DNA from: Neisseria lactamica
GTDB lineage: Bacteria; Pseudomonadota; Gammaproteobacteria; Burkholderiales; Neisseriaceae
DNA length: 7,429 bases
Assembly (NCBI GenBank): GCA_001067655.1
Contig: JUNU01000097.1
Coordinates: forward strand, 1-7,429
Direction: 5' to 3'
The position numbers and the translations under genes are program-made. Under the pieces are notes generated by a model, which was given only the letters and a program-made list of their open reading frames with translations, was not told the DNA's origin and did not search any database. Of this stretch, positions 1 through 5,257 are shown piece by piece (the first letter of the stretch is position 1; each line of letters opens with the position of its first letter).

Positions 1-54
1 GTAGTACATAAGGGCGTTGGCAACGCCGTATCATTGCAATTTTAATCCACTATA
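1..54. repeat. Right end of a Correia-type repeat element, cut by the window edge
   Basis: The segment ends in TTTTAATCCACTATA (40-54), which matches the terminal inverted repeat of neisserial Correia elements (TATAGTGGATTAAA read from the other strand). Inside it, GGCAACGCCGTA (19-30) matches, from memory of the family, the inner part of these elements. Positions 13-27 form a near-perfect palindrome (GGCGTTG, central G, CAACGCC). The left end lies outside the window, so the size is unknown. The terminal TATAGT (51-56) resembles a -10 box and could help transcribe the methyltransferase gene 36 bp downstream, but no good -35 is seen at the right spacing. Confidence 0.68.
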
Positions 55-91
55 GTAAACTTGCCGCCGGTTTCCCTTCCTTCTTCCCGCC

Positions 92-1210
92 ATGTTTCCC
101 ATTATCCCCACCGACCGCGCCGCTGCCGAATGGCGCAACGAAAGCACGCAGAAGCCGCCCAAGCAGGCGGTTTATGTGCATGAAAGCAATGCCGCCGATA
201 TTCTGAAAAACGCCCACGCCCAAACGGCAACCGTTTGGACGGGCGATTTCCACAACGCCAAACAAGTGTTGGCAGCGATGAAAAAGCGCGTCCGCAGGTC
301 GTCTAAAAAAACAAAAAACGCGTCTGTCGATATTCAGACGACCTTCCACACCCACCGTATGAAACAGGCGCAGCAAAGCCGCGTGCTAAATATGCTTGCC
401 GTCGAAATCGGCGCGGGTTTTCAGTTAAGCAACCCGCGCGCGCCCGACGTCCGCGCTGCCCTTGCCGATGTGTACGCCGAGCCGAACGACGCGCCGTTTT
501 TGCTGCCGCTCAATCAGCTTTTGGGTTTTATCGGCGCACACGAATGGCACAAAAAAGGCATAGACATTCCGCAGCTTGACGGCAAAATCCACGTTCCCTT
601 CGGCGTGTTCTCGCCCCTGCGCGGCGAATATTTGGACTTAATCGCCCAAGCGCCGTTAAATCCGAATATTCAGACGGCGTTCGACATCGGTACAGGCTCC
701 GGCGTCATCGCCGCCATCCTCGCCAAACGCGGTATTCCCGACATCACCGCCACCGACACCAACCCCAAAGCCATCGCCTGCGCAACCGCCAACCTCGCCC
801 GCTTGGGGCTAGACAAACAAGTCGCCGTCCAAGCTGTCGATTTATTTCCCGAAGGACGCGCCGACCTGATAGTCTGCAACCCGCCGTGGCTGCCCGCCAA
901 ACCGACTTCCGCCATCGAATCCGCCCTCTACGACCCCGACAACGCCATGCTGACCGCCTTCTTAAACGGCGTGCGGCAGCATTTAAACCCGCAAGGCGAA
1001 GCGTGGTTGATCATTTCCGACTTGGCGGAACATCTGCACTTACGCGACCGCGATTTTCTGGAACAATGTTTTCAGACGACCTCTTTAGAAGTGGCCGATA
1101 TTCTGAAAACCAAACCGCGCCACCGCAAAGCCGCTGACGAATCCGACCCGCTCGCCTTCGCCCGCAATCGGGAAACCACATTTCTCTATCGTTTGGAAGC
1201 AAAGTCCTGA
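92..1210 (+). CDS. Class I SAM-dependent methyltransferase, substrate unknown
   Basis: The 372-residue protein has a C-terminal Rossmann-fold methyltransferase domain. The SAM-binding motif I is FDIGTGSG (197-204), the acidic motif II residue is in TDTN (221-224), and the catalytic-type motif IV is CNPPW (262-266). An NPP[YFW] motif is typical of enzymes that methylate a nitrogen on nucleic acid bases or on glutamine (PrmC, RsmC/RlmG and N6-adenine types). The N-terminal 180 residues, including RAPDVRAALADVY and GAHEWHKKG, look like the conserved front half of an uncharacterised proteobacterial methyltransferase family. The substrate cannot be told from sequence. The ATG has no clear Shine-Dalgarno, and no better start is seen. 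Residues 69-85 are encoded by an inverted pair of uptake sequences and probably form a tolerated linker. rsuA begins 40 bp after the stop, so an RNA-modification operon is plausible; that is inference. Confidence 0.85.
   Translation: MFPIIPTDRAAAEWRNESTQKPPKQAVYVHESNAADILKNAHAQTATVWTGDFHNAKQVLAAMKKRVRRSSKKTKNASVDIQTTFHTHRMKQAQQSRVLNMLAVEIGAGFQLSNPRAPDVRAALADVYAEPNDAPFLLPLNQLLGFIGAHEWHKKGIDIPQLDGKIHVPFGVFSPLRGEYLDLIAQAPLNPNIQTAFDIGTGSGVIAAILAKRGIPDITATDTNPKAIACATANLARLGLDKQVAVQAVDLFPEGRADLIVCNPPWLPAKPTSAIESALYDPDNAMLTAFLNGVRQHLNPQGEAWLIISDLAEHLHLRDRDFLEQCFQTTSLEVADILKTKPRHRKAADESDPLAFARNRETTFLYRLEAKS
296..344. repeat. Inverted pair of DNA uptake sequences inside the methyltransferase gene
   Basis: AGGTCGTCTAAA (296-307, one mismatch to AG-mucDUS) faces an exact reverse copy TTCAGACGACCT (333-344). 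The nine complementary bases can form a hairpin with a 25-31 base loop. It is translated in frame as a lysine- and serine-rich stretch followed by DIQTTF. There is no T-tract after it, so it is not a terminator. Confidence 0.85.
669..678 (-). repeat. DNA uptake sequence core (10-mer GCCGTCTGAA)
   Basis: The 10-base core of the classical neisserial uptake sequence lies inside the methyltransferase gene, just before SAM motif I, and is read as NIQTAF. The two flanking dialect bases (AC in place of AT or AG) do not match, so uptake activity would be expected to be reduced. Confidence 0.7.
1071..1082 (-). repeat. DNA uptake sequence, AG-mucDUS, intragenic
   Basis: An exact reverse copy of AGGTCGTCTGAA near the 3' end of the methyltransferase gene, translated as FQTTS. 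Confidence 0.9.
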
Positions 1211-1219
1211 TATACAATT

Positions 1220-1231
1220 AGGTCGTCTGAA
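1220..1231 (+). repeat. DNA uptake sequence, AG-mucDUS, intergenic
   Basis: An exact AGGTCGTCTGAA in the 40-bp gap between the methyltransferase gene and rsuA. It has no inverted partner nearby, so it should not terminate transcription between the two genes. Confidence 0.92.
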
Positions 1232-1250
1232 ACCCGTTCCCGCCATTCCC

Positions 1251-1934
1251 ATGCAACTGATCAAATACCTCCAATCCCAAGGCATAGGCAGCCGCAAACA
1301 ATGCCAGTGGCTGATTCAAAACGACTGTGTCGAAATCAACGATACGGTCTGCAACGACACCAAAGCCGACATCGATCCCGCCGAAGTCCAAACGCTGCGC
1401 ATAGACGGCGAAGACATCGTCGTCGTACCCATGCCCTATTTTTATATCCTGCTCAACAAGCCCGCCGATTACGAAACCTCGCACAAACCGCAGCAATACC
1501 CCAGCGTTTTCAGCCTTTTCCCCGACCATATGCGCAATATCGATATGCAGGCGGTCGGCAGGCTAGATGCGGATACGACGGGCGTTTTGCTGATTACCAA
1601 CGACGGGCAGTTCAACCACCGCGTTACCTCGCCGAAACACAAAGTGCCCAAAATCTACCGCGTTACCCTGAAGCATCCTGCCGACGACAGCCTGTGTGAA
1701 ACGCTGAAAAACGGCGTCCTGCTGCACGACGACAACGAAACCGTCCGCGCTGCCAAAGCCGTTTTGGAAAACCCGACCACCCTGCTGATGACCATTACCG
1801 AAGGCAAATATCATCAAGTCAAACGCATGGTCGCCGCTGCCGGCAACCGCGTCGAACACCTCCATCGGGACGAATTCAACGGACGAACGGTAGAAAATTT
1901 AGCCTCAGGGGAATGGAAATTCATCACGGTTTGA
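1251..1934 (+). CDS. rsuA: 16S rRNA pseudouridine(516) synthase RsuA
   Basis: RsuA isomerises uridine 516 (E. coli numbering) of 16S rRNA to pseudouridine in the cytoplasm during small-subunit assembly. The 227-residue protein has the family's usual length (E. coli about 231). An S4-like RNA-binding domain covers about residues 1-55, followed by the catalytic domain starting at LLNKP (67-71). The catalytic aspartate is D106 in GRLDADTTG, and the other conserved motifs are RVTSPKH and EGKYHQVKRM (184-193). The ITSPxH / LHxD / GKYHQVKRM / ELHR pattern fits RsuA better than RluB, RluE or RluF. The start ATG has no Shine-Dalgarno, as with the gene upstream. An uptake sequence sits 19 bp before the start. 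No convincing terminator directly follows the stop; the sequence turns very AT-rich. Confidence 0.93.
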   Translation: MQLIKYLQSQGIGSRKQCQWLIQNDCVEINDTVCNDTKADIDPAEVQTLRIDGEDIVVVPMPYFYILLNKPADYETSHKPQQYPSVFSLFPDHMRNIDMQAVGRLDADTTGVLLITNDGQFNHRVTSPKHKVPKIYRVTLKHPADDSLCETLKNGVLLHDDNETVRAAKAVLENPTTLLMTITEGKYHQVKRMVAAAGNRVEHLHRDEFNGRTVENLASGEWKFITV

Positions 1935-2009
1935 AAATTTTAAAGTTTTTTCAAAAAAAATTTAACCATTATGATTTTTTTATTTGTTTAAAAACATGAT
2001 GATATGAGT

Positions 2010-2036
2010 GTTAAGATGTCATTAACCAAACTTAAC
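2010..2036. promoter_or_regulatory. Possible operator: repeated TTAAC half-sites upstream of the ncRNA promoter
   Basis: GTTAA (2010-2014) and TTAAC (2022-2026) form an inverted repeat with a 7-base spacer. A second TTAAC follows at 2032-2036, ten bases (one helical turn) after the first. The arrangement lies just upstream of, and overlaps, the poor -35 region of the predicted RNA promoter, where an activator or repressor could bind. The surrounding DNA is AT-rich, so such short matches can arise by chance. Confidence 0.3.
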
Positions 2037-2063
2037 GCTATCATTCGTGAACTATTATATAAT
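2032..2063 (+). promoter_or_regulatory. Probable sigma70 promoter of the predicted ncRNA
   Basis: A perfect TATAAT lies at 2058-2063. The best -35 match is TTAACG (2032-2037), but the spacing is 20 bases; an overlapping TATTAT (2053-2058) gives 15. A perfect -10 with a poor -35 suggests a promoter helped by an activator or by the AT-rich DNA upstream (1935-2030). The start of transcription is expected at about 2070. Confidence 0.55.
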
Positions 2064-2069
2064 CCGCGT

Positions 2070-2176
2070 GTCTGAGTAACACTTGCTTCGAGAGAAGTGA
2101 GTAAGTGAGTAAGACGTTTTCCCCGTAATGTGTTTGGCCATCTATACTTTTCCCCTTAGTATAGATGGTTTTTTTT
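2070..2176 (+). ncRNA. Candidate small non-coding RNA (about 107 nt) between rsuA and proA
   Basis: The region lies between a TATAAT box and a strong intrinsic terminator and has stops in all frames, so it is not coding. The first predicted hairpin has a 9-bp stem (2081-2089 with 2094-2102, two G-U pairs) and a GAGA tetraloop. Four further pairs (2070-2073 with 2112-2115) could close an outer helix. A tandem octamer AAGTGAGT (2095-2110) allows the 5' arm CACTT to pair in a second register (with 2103-2107). A linker with TTTTCCCC (2117-2124) follows, then the terminator hairpin, whose top carries the same TTTTCCCC (2148-2155). This layout (5' hairpin, C-rich single-stranded stretch, terminator with eight U) is what Hfq-binding sRNAs look like. 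I do not recognise it as a named neisserial sRNA. The alternative is a proA leader with terminator readthrough, because no good promoter is seen between the terminator and proA. Confidence 0.6.
2138..2176 (+). terminator. Strong intrinsic terminator upstream of proA
   Basis: An 11-bp perfect stem (2138-2148 with 2158-2168) and a 9-base loop TTTCCCCTT are followed directly by eight T residues (2169-2176). Unlike the other terminators here it is not made of uptake sequences. It ends the predicted ncRNA, or acts as an attenuator 119 bp before proA. Confidence 0.88.
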
Positions 2177-2245
2177 ATCTGCGATTTTCTCAGTCCTTTT
2201 CCCAGTATCGCTGGAATTGTCTTTCTGCGTCCTATTGAATTCCCG

Positions 2246-2257
2246 TTCAGACGACCT
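2246..2257 (-). repeat. DNA uptake sequence, AG-mucDUS, proA leader
   Basis: An exact reverse copy of AGGTCGTCTGAA, unpaired, 38 bp before the proA start. The rest of the stretch 2177-2295 shows no convincing promoter; the best is a weak TTGAAT / TTATCA pair spaced 16 bases (2235-2262). Confidence 0.92.
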
Positions 2258-2295
2258 TATCATCAACCCATTCCCACTTTTCCCACAGAAACACC

Positions 2296-3555
2296 ATGCA
2301 AAACATCCAAGACTACGTCCGCCGCACCGCGTCCGCTGCTAAGCAGGCTTCCTATGTTGTCGCTGCCGCCGAGACCGCGCAAAAAAACGCCGCGCTCCTG
2401 CGCACTGCCGAACTCATCAAACACCACCAAACCGCCATCCTCGCCGCCAACGCCCAAGATATGGAACAAGCCGCGCAGAAAGGTTTGAACGATGCCCTGC
2501 TCGACCGCCTGCGGCTGACCGAAAAAACTATAGACGCCATGTGCGAAGGTTTGCGCCAGATTGCCGCCTTGCCCGACCCCGTTGGTGAAATGGACGAATT
2601 CCGTACCCGCGAAAACGGCCTGCAAATCGGCAAAATGCGCGTACCGTTGGGCGTTGTCGGCATCATTTACGAATCCCGCCCCAACGTAACCGTCGATGCT
2701 GCCGCCCTCTGCCTCAAATCCGGCAACGCCTGCGTCCTGCGCGGCGGCAGCGAAGCCTTCAACAGCAATATGGCGCTCTCCAAACTGATTACGCAGGCAT
2801 TAGTTGAGAACGGCCTGCCCGCAGCAGCCGTCAGCCTGATTGAAAACACCGACCGCGAAAGCGTCGGCGCCATGCTGCAAAGTCCCGAATTTATCGACGT
2901 CGTCATCCCGCGCGGCGGCAAATCGCTGGTTTCCCGCATCGCCGCAGAAGCCCGCGTACCCATCATCAAACACCTCGACGGCATCTGCCACGTCTATATC
3001 GACCGTGCCGCCGACGCCGAAAAAGCCGTCAACATCGCCTTCAATGCCAAAACCTCGCGCTACGGCACCTGCAACACCATGGAAACCCTGCTCGTCCACC
3101 AAAGCCGCGCCGCCGAAATCCTGCCCGTATTGGCGGAGAAATACACCGCCCGCGACGTCGAGCTGCGCGGCTGCCCGCGTACCCTTTCCATCCTGCCACA
3201 CATTCAGACGGCCTCCGAAGAAGACTGGGACACCGAATACCTCGCCCCCATCCTCTCCGTCAAAATCGTCGACAGCCTCGAAGAAGCCGTCGCCCACATC
3301 AACACCCACGGCAGCCACCACACCGACAGCATCGTCACCGAATCCTACACTGACGCCCGTACCTTCCTGCGCACGGTCGACAGCGCCAGCGTCATGGTCA
3401 ATGCCTCCACCCGCTTCGCCGATGGTTTCGAGTACGGCCTCGGCGCGGAAATCGGCATTTCCACCGACAAAATCCACGTCCGCGGCCCCGTCGGTCTGCA
3501 CGGATTGACTTCGCAGAAATGGATTGTCTTGGGTGACGGACAGGTACGTTCGTAA
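2296..3555 (+). CDS. proA: Glutamate-5-semialdehyde dehydrogenase (gamma-glutamyl phosphate reductase) ProA
   Basis: ProA reduces gamma-glutamyl phosphate, made by ProB, to glutamate-5-semialdehyde with NADPH. This is the second step of proline synthesis from glutamate, in the cytoplasm. The 419-residue length is normal for the family (E. coli 417). Visible marks are VPLGVVGIIYESRPNVT (116-132), KSGNACVLRGG (141-151), HLDGICHVYID (226-236), the catalytic cysteine C259 in SRYGTCNTMETLL, the ProA signature around AHINTHGSHHTDSI (333-346), and the conserved end RGPVGLHGLTSQKW. The ATG was chosen because homologues start similarly; no Shine-Dalgarno is visible. proB is not next to it on either side in this window, so the pathway's first gene lies elsewhere. 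The gene has an AG-type uptake sequence inside it and ends at a paired-uptake-sequence terminator. Confidence 0.97.
   Translation: MQNIQDYVRRTASAAKQASYVVAAAETAQKNAALLRTAELIKHHQTAILAANAQDMEQAAQKGLNDALLDRLRLTEKTIDAMCEGLRQIAALPDPVGEMDEFRTRENGLQIGKMRVPLGVVGIIYESRPNVTVDAAALCLKSGNACVLRGGSEAFNSNMALSKLITQALVENGLPAAAVSLIENTDRESVGAMLQSPEFIDVVIPRGGKSLVSRIAAEARVPIIKHLDGICHVYIDRAADAEKAVNIAFNAKTSRYGTCNTMETLLVHQSRAAEILPVLAEKYTARDVELRGCPRTLSILPHIQTASEEDWDTEYLAPILSVKIVDSLEEAVAHINTHGSHHTDSIVTESYTDARTFLRTVDSASVMVNASTRFADGFEYGLGAEIGISTDKIHVRGPVGLHGLTSQKWIVLGDGQVRS
3203..3214 (-). repeat. DNA uptake sequence, AG-DUS dialect, inside proA
   Basis: A reverse copy of AGGCCGTCTGAA, the AG-DUS dialect, unlike the AGGTCGTCTGAA of the rest of the window. 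It is translated as HIQTAS, where the dialect change turns threonine into alanine. It may be held there by protein constraint or come from a donor of another dialect. Confidence 0.88.
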
Positions 3556-3584
3556 TCCATCGCTTTCTTGAGGGATAAAACAAC

Positions 3585-3624
3585 AAAAGGTCGTCTGAAA
3601 AACAGTTTTCAGACGACCTTTTTT
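3585..3624 (+). terminator. proA terminator made of two inverted DNA uptake sequences
   Basis: AGGTCGTCTGAA (3588-3599) faces its reverse copy (3608-3619). With flanking A and T runs the stem is 17 bp (3585-3601 with 3606-3622) around the loop ACAG, followed by T residues to 3624. Inverted uptake-sequence pairs after genes are a common neisserial terminator. The flanking A run means it could also work on the other strand. Confidence 0.92.
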
Positions 3625-3686
3625 ACTGCAATGGCAAATCTTGTCGCTCTTTCTCAGTTTTGCGGAAACGCAATATCGGCATACGG

Positions 3687-3717
3687 CTGTCATCAATTCA
3701 AACTATTCCATTATAAT
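3687..3717 (+). promoter_or_regulatory. Candidate sigma70 promoter of the membrane-protein gene
   Basis: A perfect TATAAT (3712-3717) is preceded by CTGTCA (3687-3692, four of six matches to TTGACA) at a slightly long spacing of 19. It lies after the proA terminator, so the downstream gene seems to have its own promoter. The 5' UTR would be about 120 nt and contains one uptake sequence. Confidence 0.5.
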
Positions 3718-3789
3718 CATCCAAATTTCCATAACGGCTTAACCGCAATCCGATACGACGATTTTGAGTTCGGTGTATCCGCGCCTCAA

Positions 3790-3801
3790 AGGTCGTCTGA
3801 A
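3790..3801 (+). repeat. DNA uptake sequence, AG-mucDUS, in a 5' UTR
   Basis: An exact AGGTCGTCTGAA, unpaired, 42 bp before the start of the membrane-protein gene. Confidence 0.92.
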
Positions 3802-3826
3802 ACCACCCCGATTCCGATAAATCATC

Positions 3827-3835
3827 AAAAGGAAA
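3827..3835 (+). promoter_or_regulatory. Ribosome binding site that fixes the membrane-protein start
   Basis: AAAAGGAAA lies about 9 bases before the ATG at 3844. It favours this start over an in-frame start at 3568, which would put the proA terminator inside the coding region. Confidence 0.7.
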
Positions 3836-3843
3836 CCAGCATA

Positions 3844-4845
3844 ATGTCGGACAAACCCGCCCAAACGGACAAAAAACCGCGCAAGCCGTACCTTACGCTG
3901 CTCTTTACCATTTACGCCTTGTGTTACGGCGTTTTACTCGTGTTTCTCACCGTTCAGCTTGGCGTAGCTTCCGGCGCAGTGGCGGCTTTTTTTACATCTA
4001 TGCTCTACGGCGGTATTTTCGGACTGGTCGCCGGCAGTCTGGCTACTGTGACTGCAATGATTACCTATTCGCTCTATATGCTCGGCTATATGCTGGTTTG
4101 GGGCATATTTACCGGCCTGACGATGACGCAGCTTCGTTTGCGTAGGAACTTGAAACATATCTTGACCGCCATGCTCATCGGCTTTGTCTGTTCCTACATA
4201 AGCACGATATTGTTTGCGCTGTTTTTGTCAAAAGATATAGAGATGCTGTTTAATTTTTATTTCGAAGGATTAACGATATTCAGCCTATTGAATGCGTTTG
4301 CCGTTATTCCCTTTGGGCTGGTGTTTTTACCTAGTGAAAGCGGGTATAAACGGGAGCGGGAAATTGCCGTGAAAACCGTGAAGGCGGGCATTCATGCGGG
4401 GCAAGTTATTTTTGAACATGCAACTGAAAAAAAAGGCGTTTTTTCTTACCGTTGGTGGATTCCGCTTGCTTTTACTTTGGCAGGCACGCCGATTTTCCTG
4501 ACTTGCGCCTTCCTGATGCAGCCGGATTCCGCCTTCCCCGACACACAAGCATGGAGCGCACACTTTATCCCGATGACTTTCTTTGGCTTTGCCGCCATGG
4601 TGGCAAGCGGTTTGACGGCAATGCTGATGCGTCTGCGTAAAGACCCAAAAGGCATTTTGAGCTGCCTTACCCTATCGTCTGCCTACTTCGGCGTTATGGT
4701 TTATCTGCCGCCCATCAAGAATCCCGATTTGAACCCCTACGCCCATTTGCTCAATCCGTATTGGCTGCTGGCGGCTTGGCTGATATCGGTCGGCGTCTGC
4801 ATTTGGTTGTCGTTTAAGAAAGTAGATAGCGGCAATAGCTCATAA
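3844..4845 (+). CDS. Polytopic inner-membrane protein of unknown function
   Basis: I do not recognise this 333-residue protein. The first 15 residues are polar and lysine-rich (SDKPAQTDKKPRK), so they are probably cytoplasmic. Hydrophobic segments lie at about 16-40, 42-63, 65-91, 105-128, 141-162, 204-225, 239-263, 271-289 and 303-323, giving eight or nine membrane helices. There is no cleavable signal peptide. A charged loop of about 40 residues (163-203, with KREREIAVKTVK) splits the protein into two membrane halves and follows the positive-inside rule if cytoplasmic. The first half is rich in glycine and small residues (GGIFGLVAGSLA), as in helix-packing or transport proteins. No transporter signature, enzyme motif or partner gene is visible. 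It has its own candidate promoter, a good Shine-Dalgarno and its own terminator, so it appears to be a single-gene unit. Base composition looks somewhat lower in GC than rsuA or proA. Confidence 0.82.
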   Translation: MSDKPAQTDKKPRKPYLTLLFTIYALCYGVLLVFLTVQLGVASGAVAAFFTSMLYGGIFGLVAGSLATVTAMITYSLYMLGYMLVWGIFTGLTMTQLRLRRNLKHILTAMLIGFVCSYISTILFALFLSKDIEMLFNFYFEGLTIFSLLNAFAVIPFGLVFLPSESGYKREREIAVKTVKAGIHAGQVIFEHATEKKGVFSYRWWIPLAFTLAGTPIFLTCAFLMQPDSAFPDTQAWSAHFIPMTFFGFAAMVASGLTAMLMRLRKDPKGILSCLTLSSAYFGVMVYLPPIKNPDLNPYAHLLNPYWLLAAWLISVGVCIWLSFKKVDSGNSS

Positions 4846-4853
4846 AACTGATG

Positions 4854-4889
4854 AGGGGTCGTCTGAAATGCCTTTCAGACGACCCCTTT
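4854..4889 (+). terminator. Uptake-sequence hairpin terminator after the membrane-protein gene
   Basis: Two inverted copies of GGGTCGTCTGAA (one mismatch to AG-mucDUS; 4856-4867 and 4874-4885) form a 15-bp stem (4854-4868 with 4873-4887) around the loop TGCC. The T run after the stem is short (three), so it may be a weaker terminator than the one after proA. The mismatched first base is changed on both arms, which keeps the stem paired. Confidence 0.82.
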
Positions 4890-4944
4890 GCCCATTTTAT
4901 CGCCGCCATCTTTCTTGTCCCAATACACACAAATCTTTCCCAAT

Positions 4945-4973
4945 TTGAAACAATCCCCTGATTTTGTTATTAT
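4945..4973 (+). promoter_or_regulatory. Sigma70 promoter of the BCCT transporter gene
   Basis: TTGAAA (4945-4950) and TATTAT (4968-4973) each match the consensus in five of six bases, with the ideal 17-base spacing. Transcription should start near 4980, leaving a 5' UTR of about 278 nt before the TTG start. The stretch 4980-5119 holds T-rich, non-coding sequence in which I see no further signal. Confidence 0.65.
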
Positions 4974-5119
4974 TCCTTCAAACAAAGAAATAATCATCAT
5001 CCATTTTGTCTCACCCGGCCCTCATTACGGCTCATTCATCTGTGCGTTTTTACTCTCTTTTTCCCTTGTTTTTCATCCGGCAGGACGGTTTAAACGCCAT
5101 TCGTTTTTTGTCTGCGTTT

Positions 5120-5206
5120 TATAGTGGATTACCAAAAATCGGGAAAGTCTCGGACCCTGTCCGACAGACCATGTTTTATTCCTAGTTTTTGTTAATCAAC
5201 CATATA
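5120..5206. mobile_element. Degenerate Correia-type element (MITE) in the transporter 5' UTR
   Basis: The left arm TATAGTGGATTACCAAAAAT (from 5120) matches the Correia terminal repeat almost exactly. The right arm, CTAGTTTTTGTTAATC (5182-5197) followed by a decayed CACTATA-like end (to 5206), matches the opposite end with small insertions. The middle can fold on its own: CGGAC (5151-5155) pairs with GTCCG (5159-5163), flanked by GTCT and AGAC. At 87 bp it is shorter than the usual elements of about 100-155 bp, and its core differs, so it is an old, shrunken or variant copy. Being transcribed in the leader, it would give a long imperfect hairpin of the type RNase III is known to cut in meningococcal Correia elements. 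Confidence 0.72.
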
Positions 5207-5242
5207 CAGCCTTGCGCCCGTATCCGCCTGCCTCACCATCCC

Positions 5243-5251
5243 AAAGGAGGT
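5243..5251 (+). promoter_or_regulatory. Strong Shine-Dalgarno that sets a TTG start
   Basis: AAAGGAGGT is a near-perfect ribosome binding site. The in-frame TTG at 5258 lies 7 bases after its GGAGG. The earlier in-frame TTG at 5189 has no such site and lies inside the Correia element. Confidence 0.85.
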
Positions 5252-5257
5252 CAAGGT

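Noticed and set aside
1940..1965. AT-only inverted repeat after rsuA as a terminator
   Set aside because: TTAAA and TTTAA flank T6 and A8 runs with almost no loop and no GC pairs in the stem; it is more likely just AT-rich upstream DNA.
2217..2262. Promoter for proA
   Set aside because: Possible boxes (TTGTCT, TTGAAT, TTATCA) have poor matches or wrong spacing, so I do not list one as a feature.
2165..2488. Open frame of 107 codons overlapping the start of proA
   Set aside because: It starts within the terminator stem and overlaps proA in another frame, with the proline- and threonine-rich composition of a shadow frame.
2800..3696. Long open frame (298 codons) on the minus strand over proA
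   Set aside because: It is antisense to a clearly recognised proA, is made of glycine-, valine- and aspartate-rich low-complexity sequence typical of the reverse of GC-rich codons, and runs through the proA terminator.
3568..3843. N-terminal extension of 92 residues on the membrane protein
   Set aside because: It would translate through the proA terminator hairpin and the candidate promoter; the ATG at 3844 has a good Shine-Dalgarno and starts a typical membrane protein.
4888..5124. Open frame of 78 codons in the gap before the transporter
   Set aside because: It starts in the terminator stem, has no ribosome binding site, crosses the promoter and ends in the Correia element.
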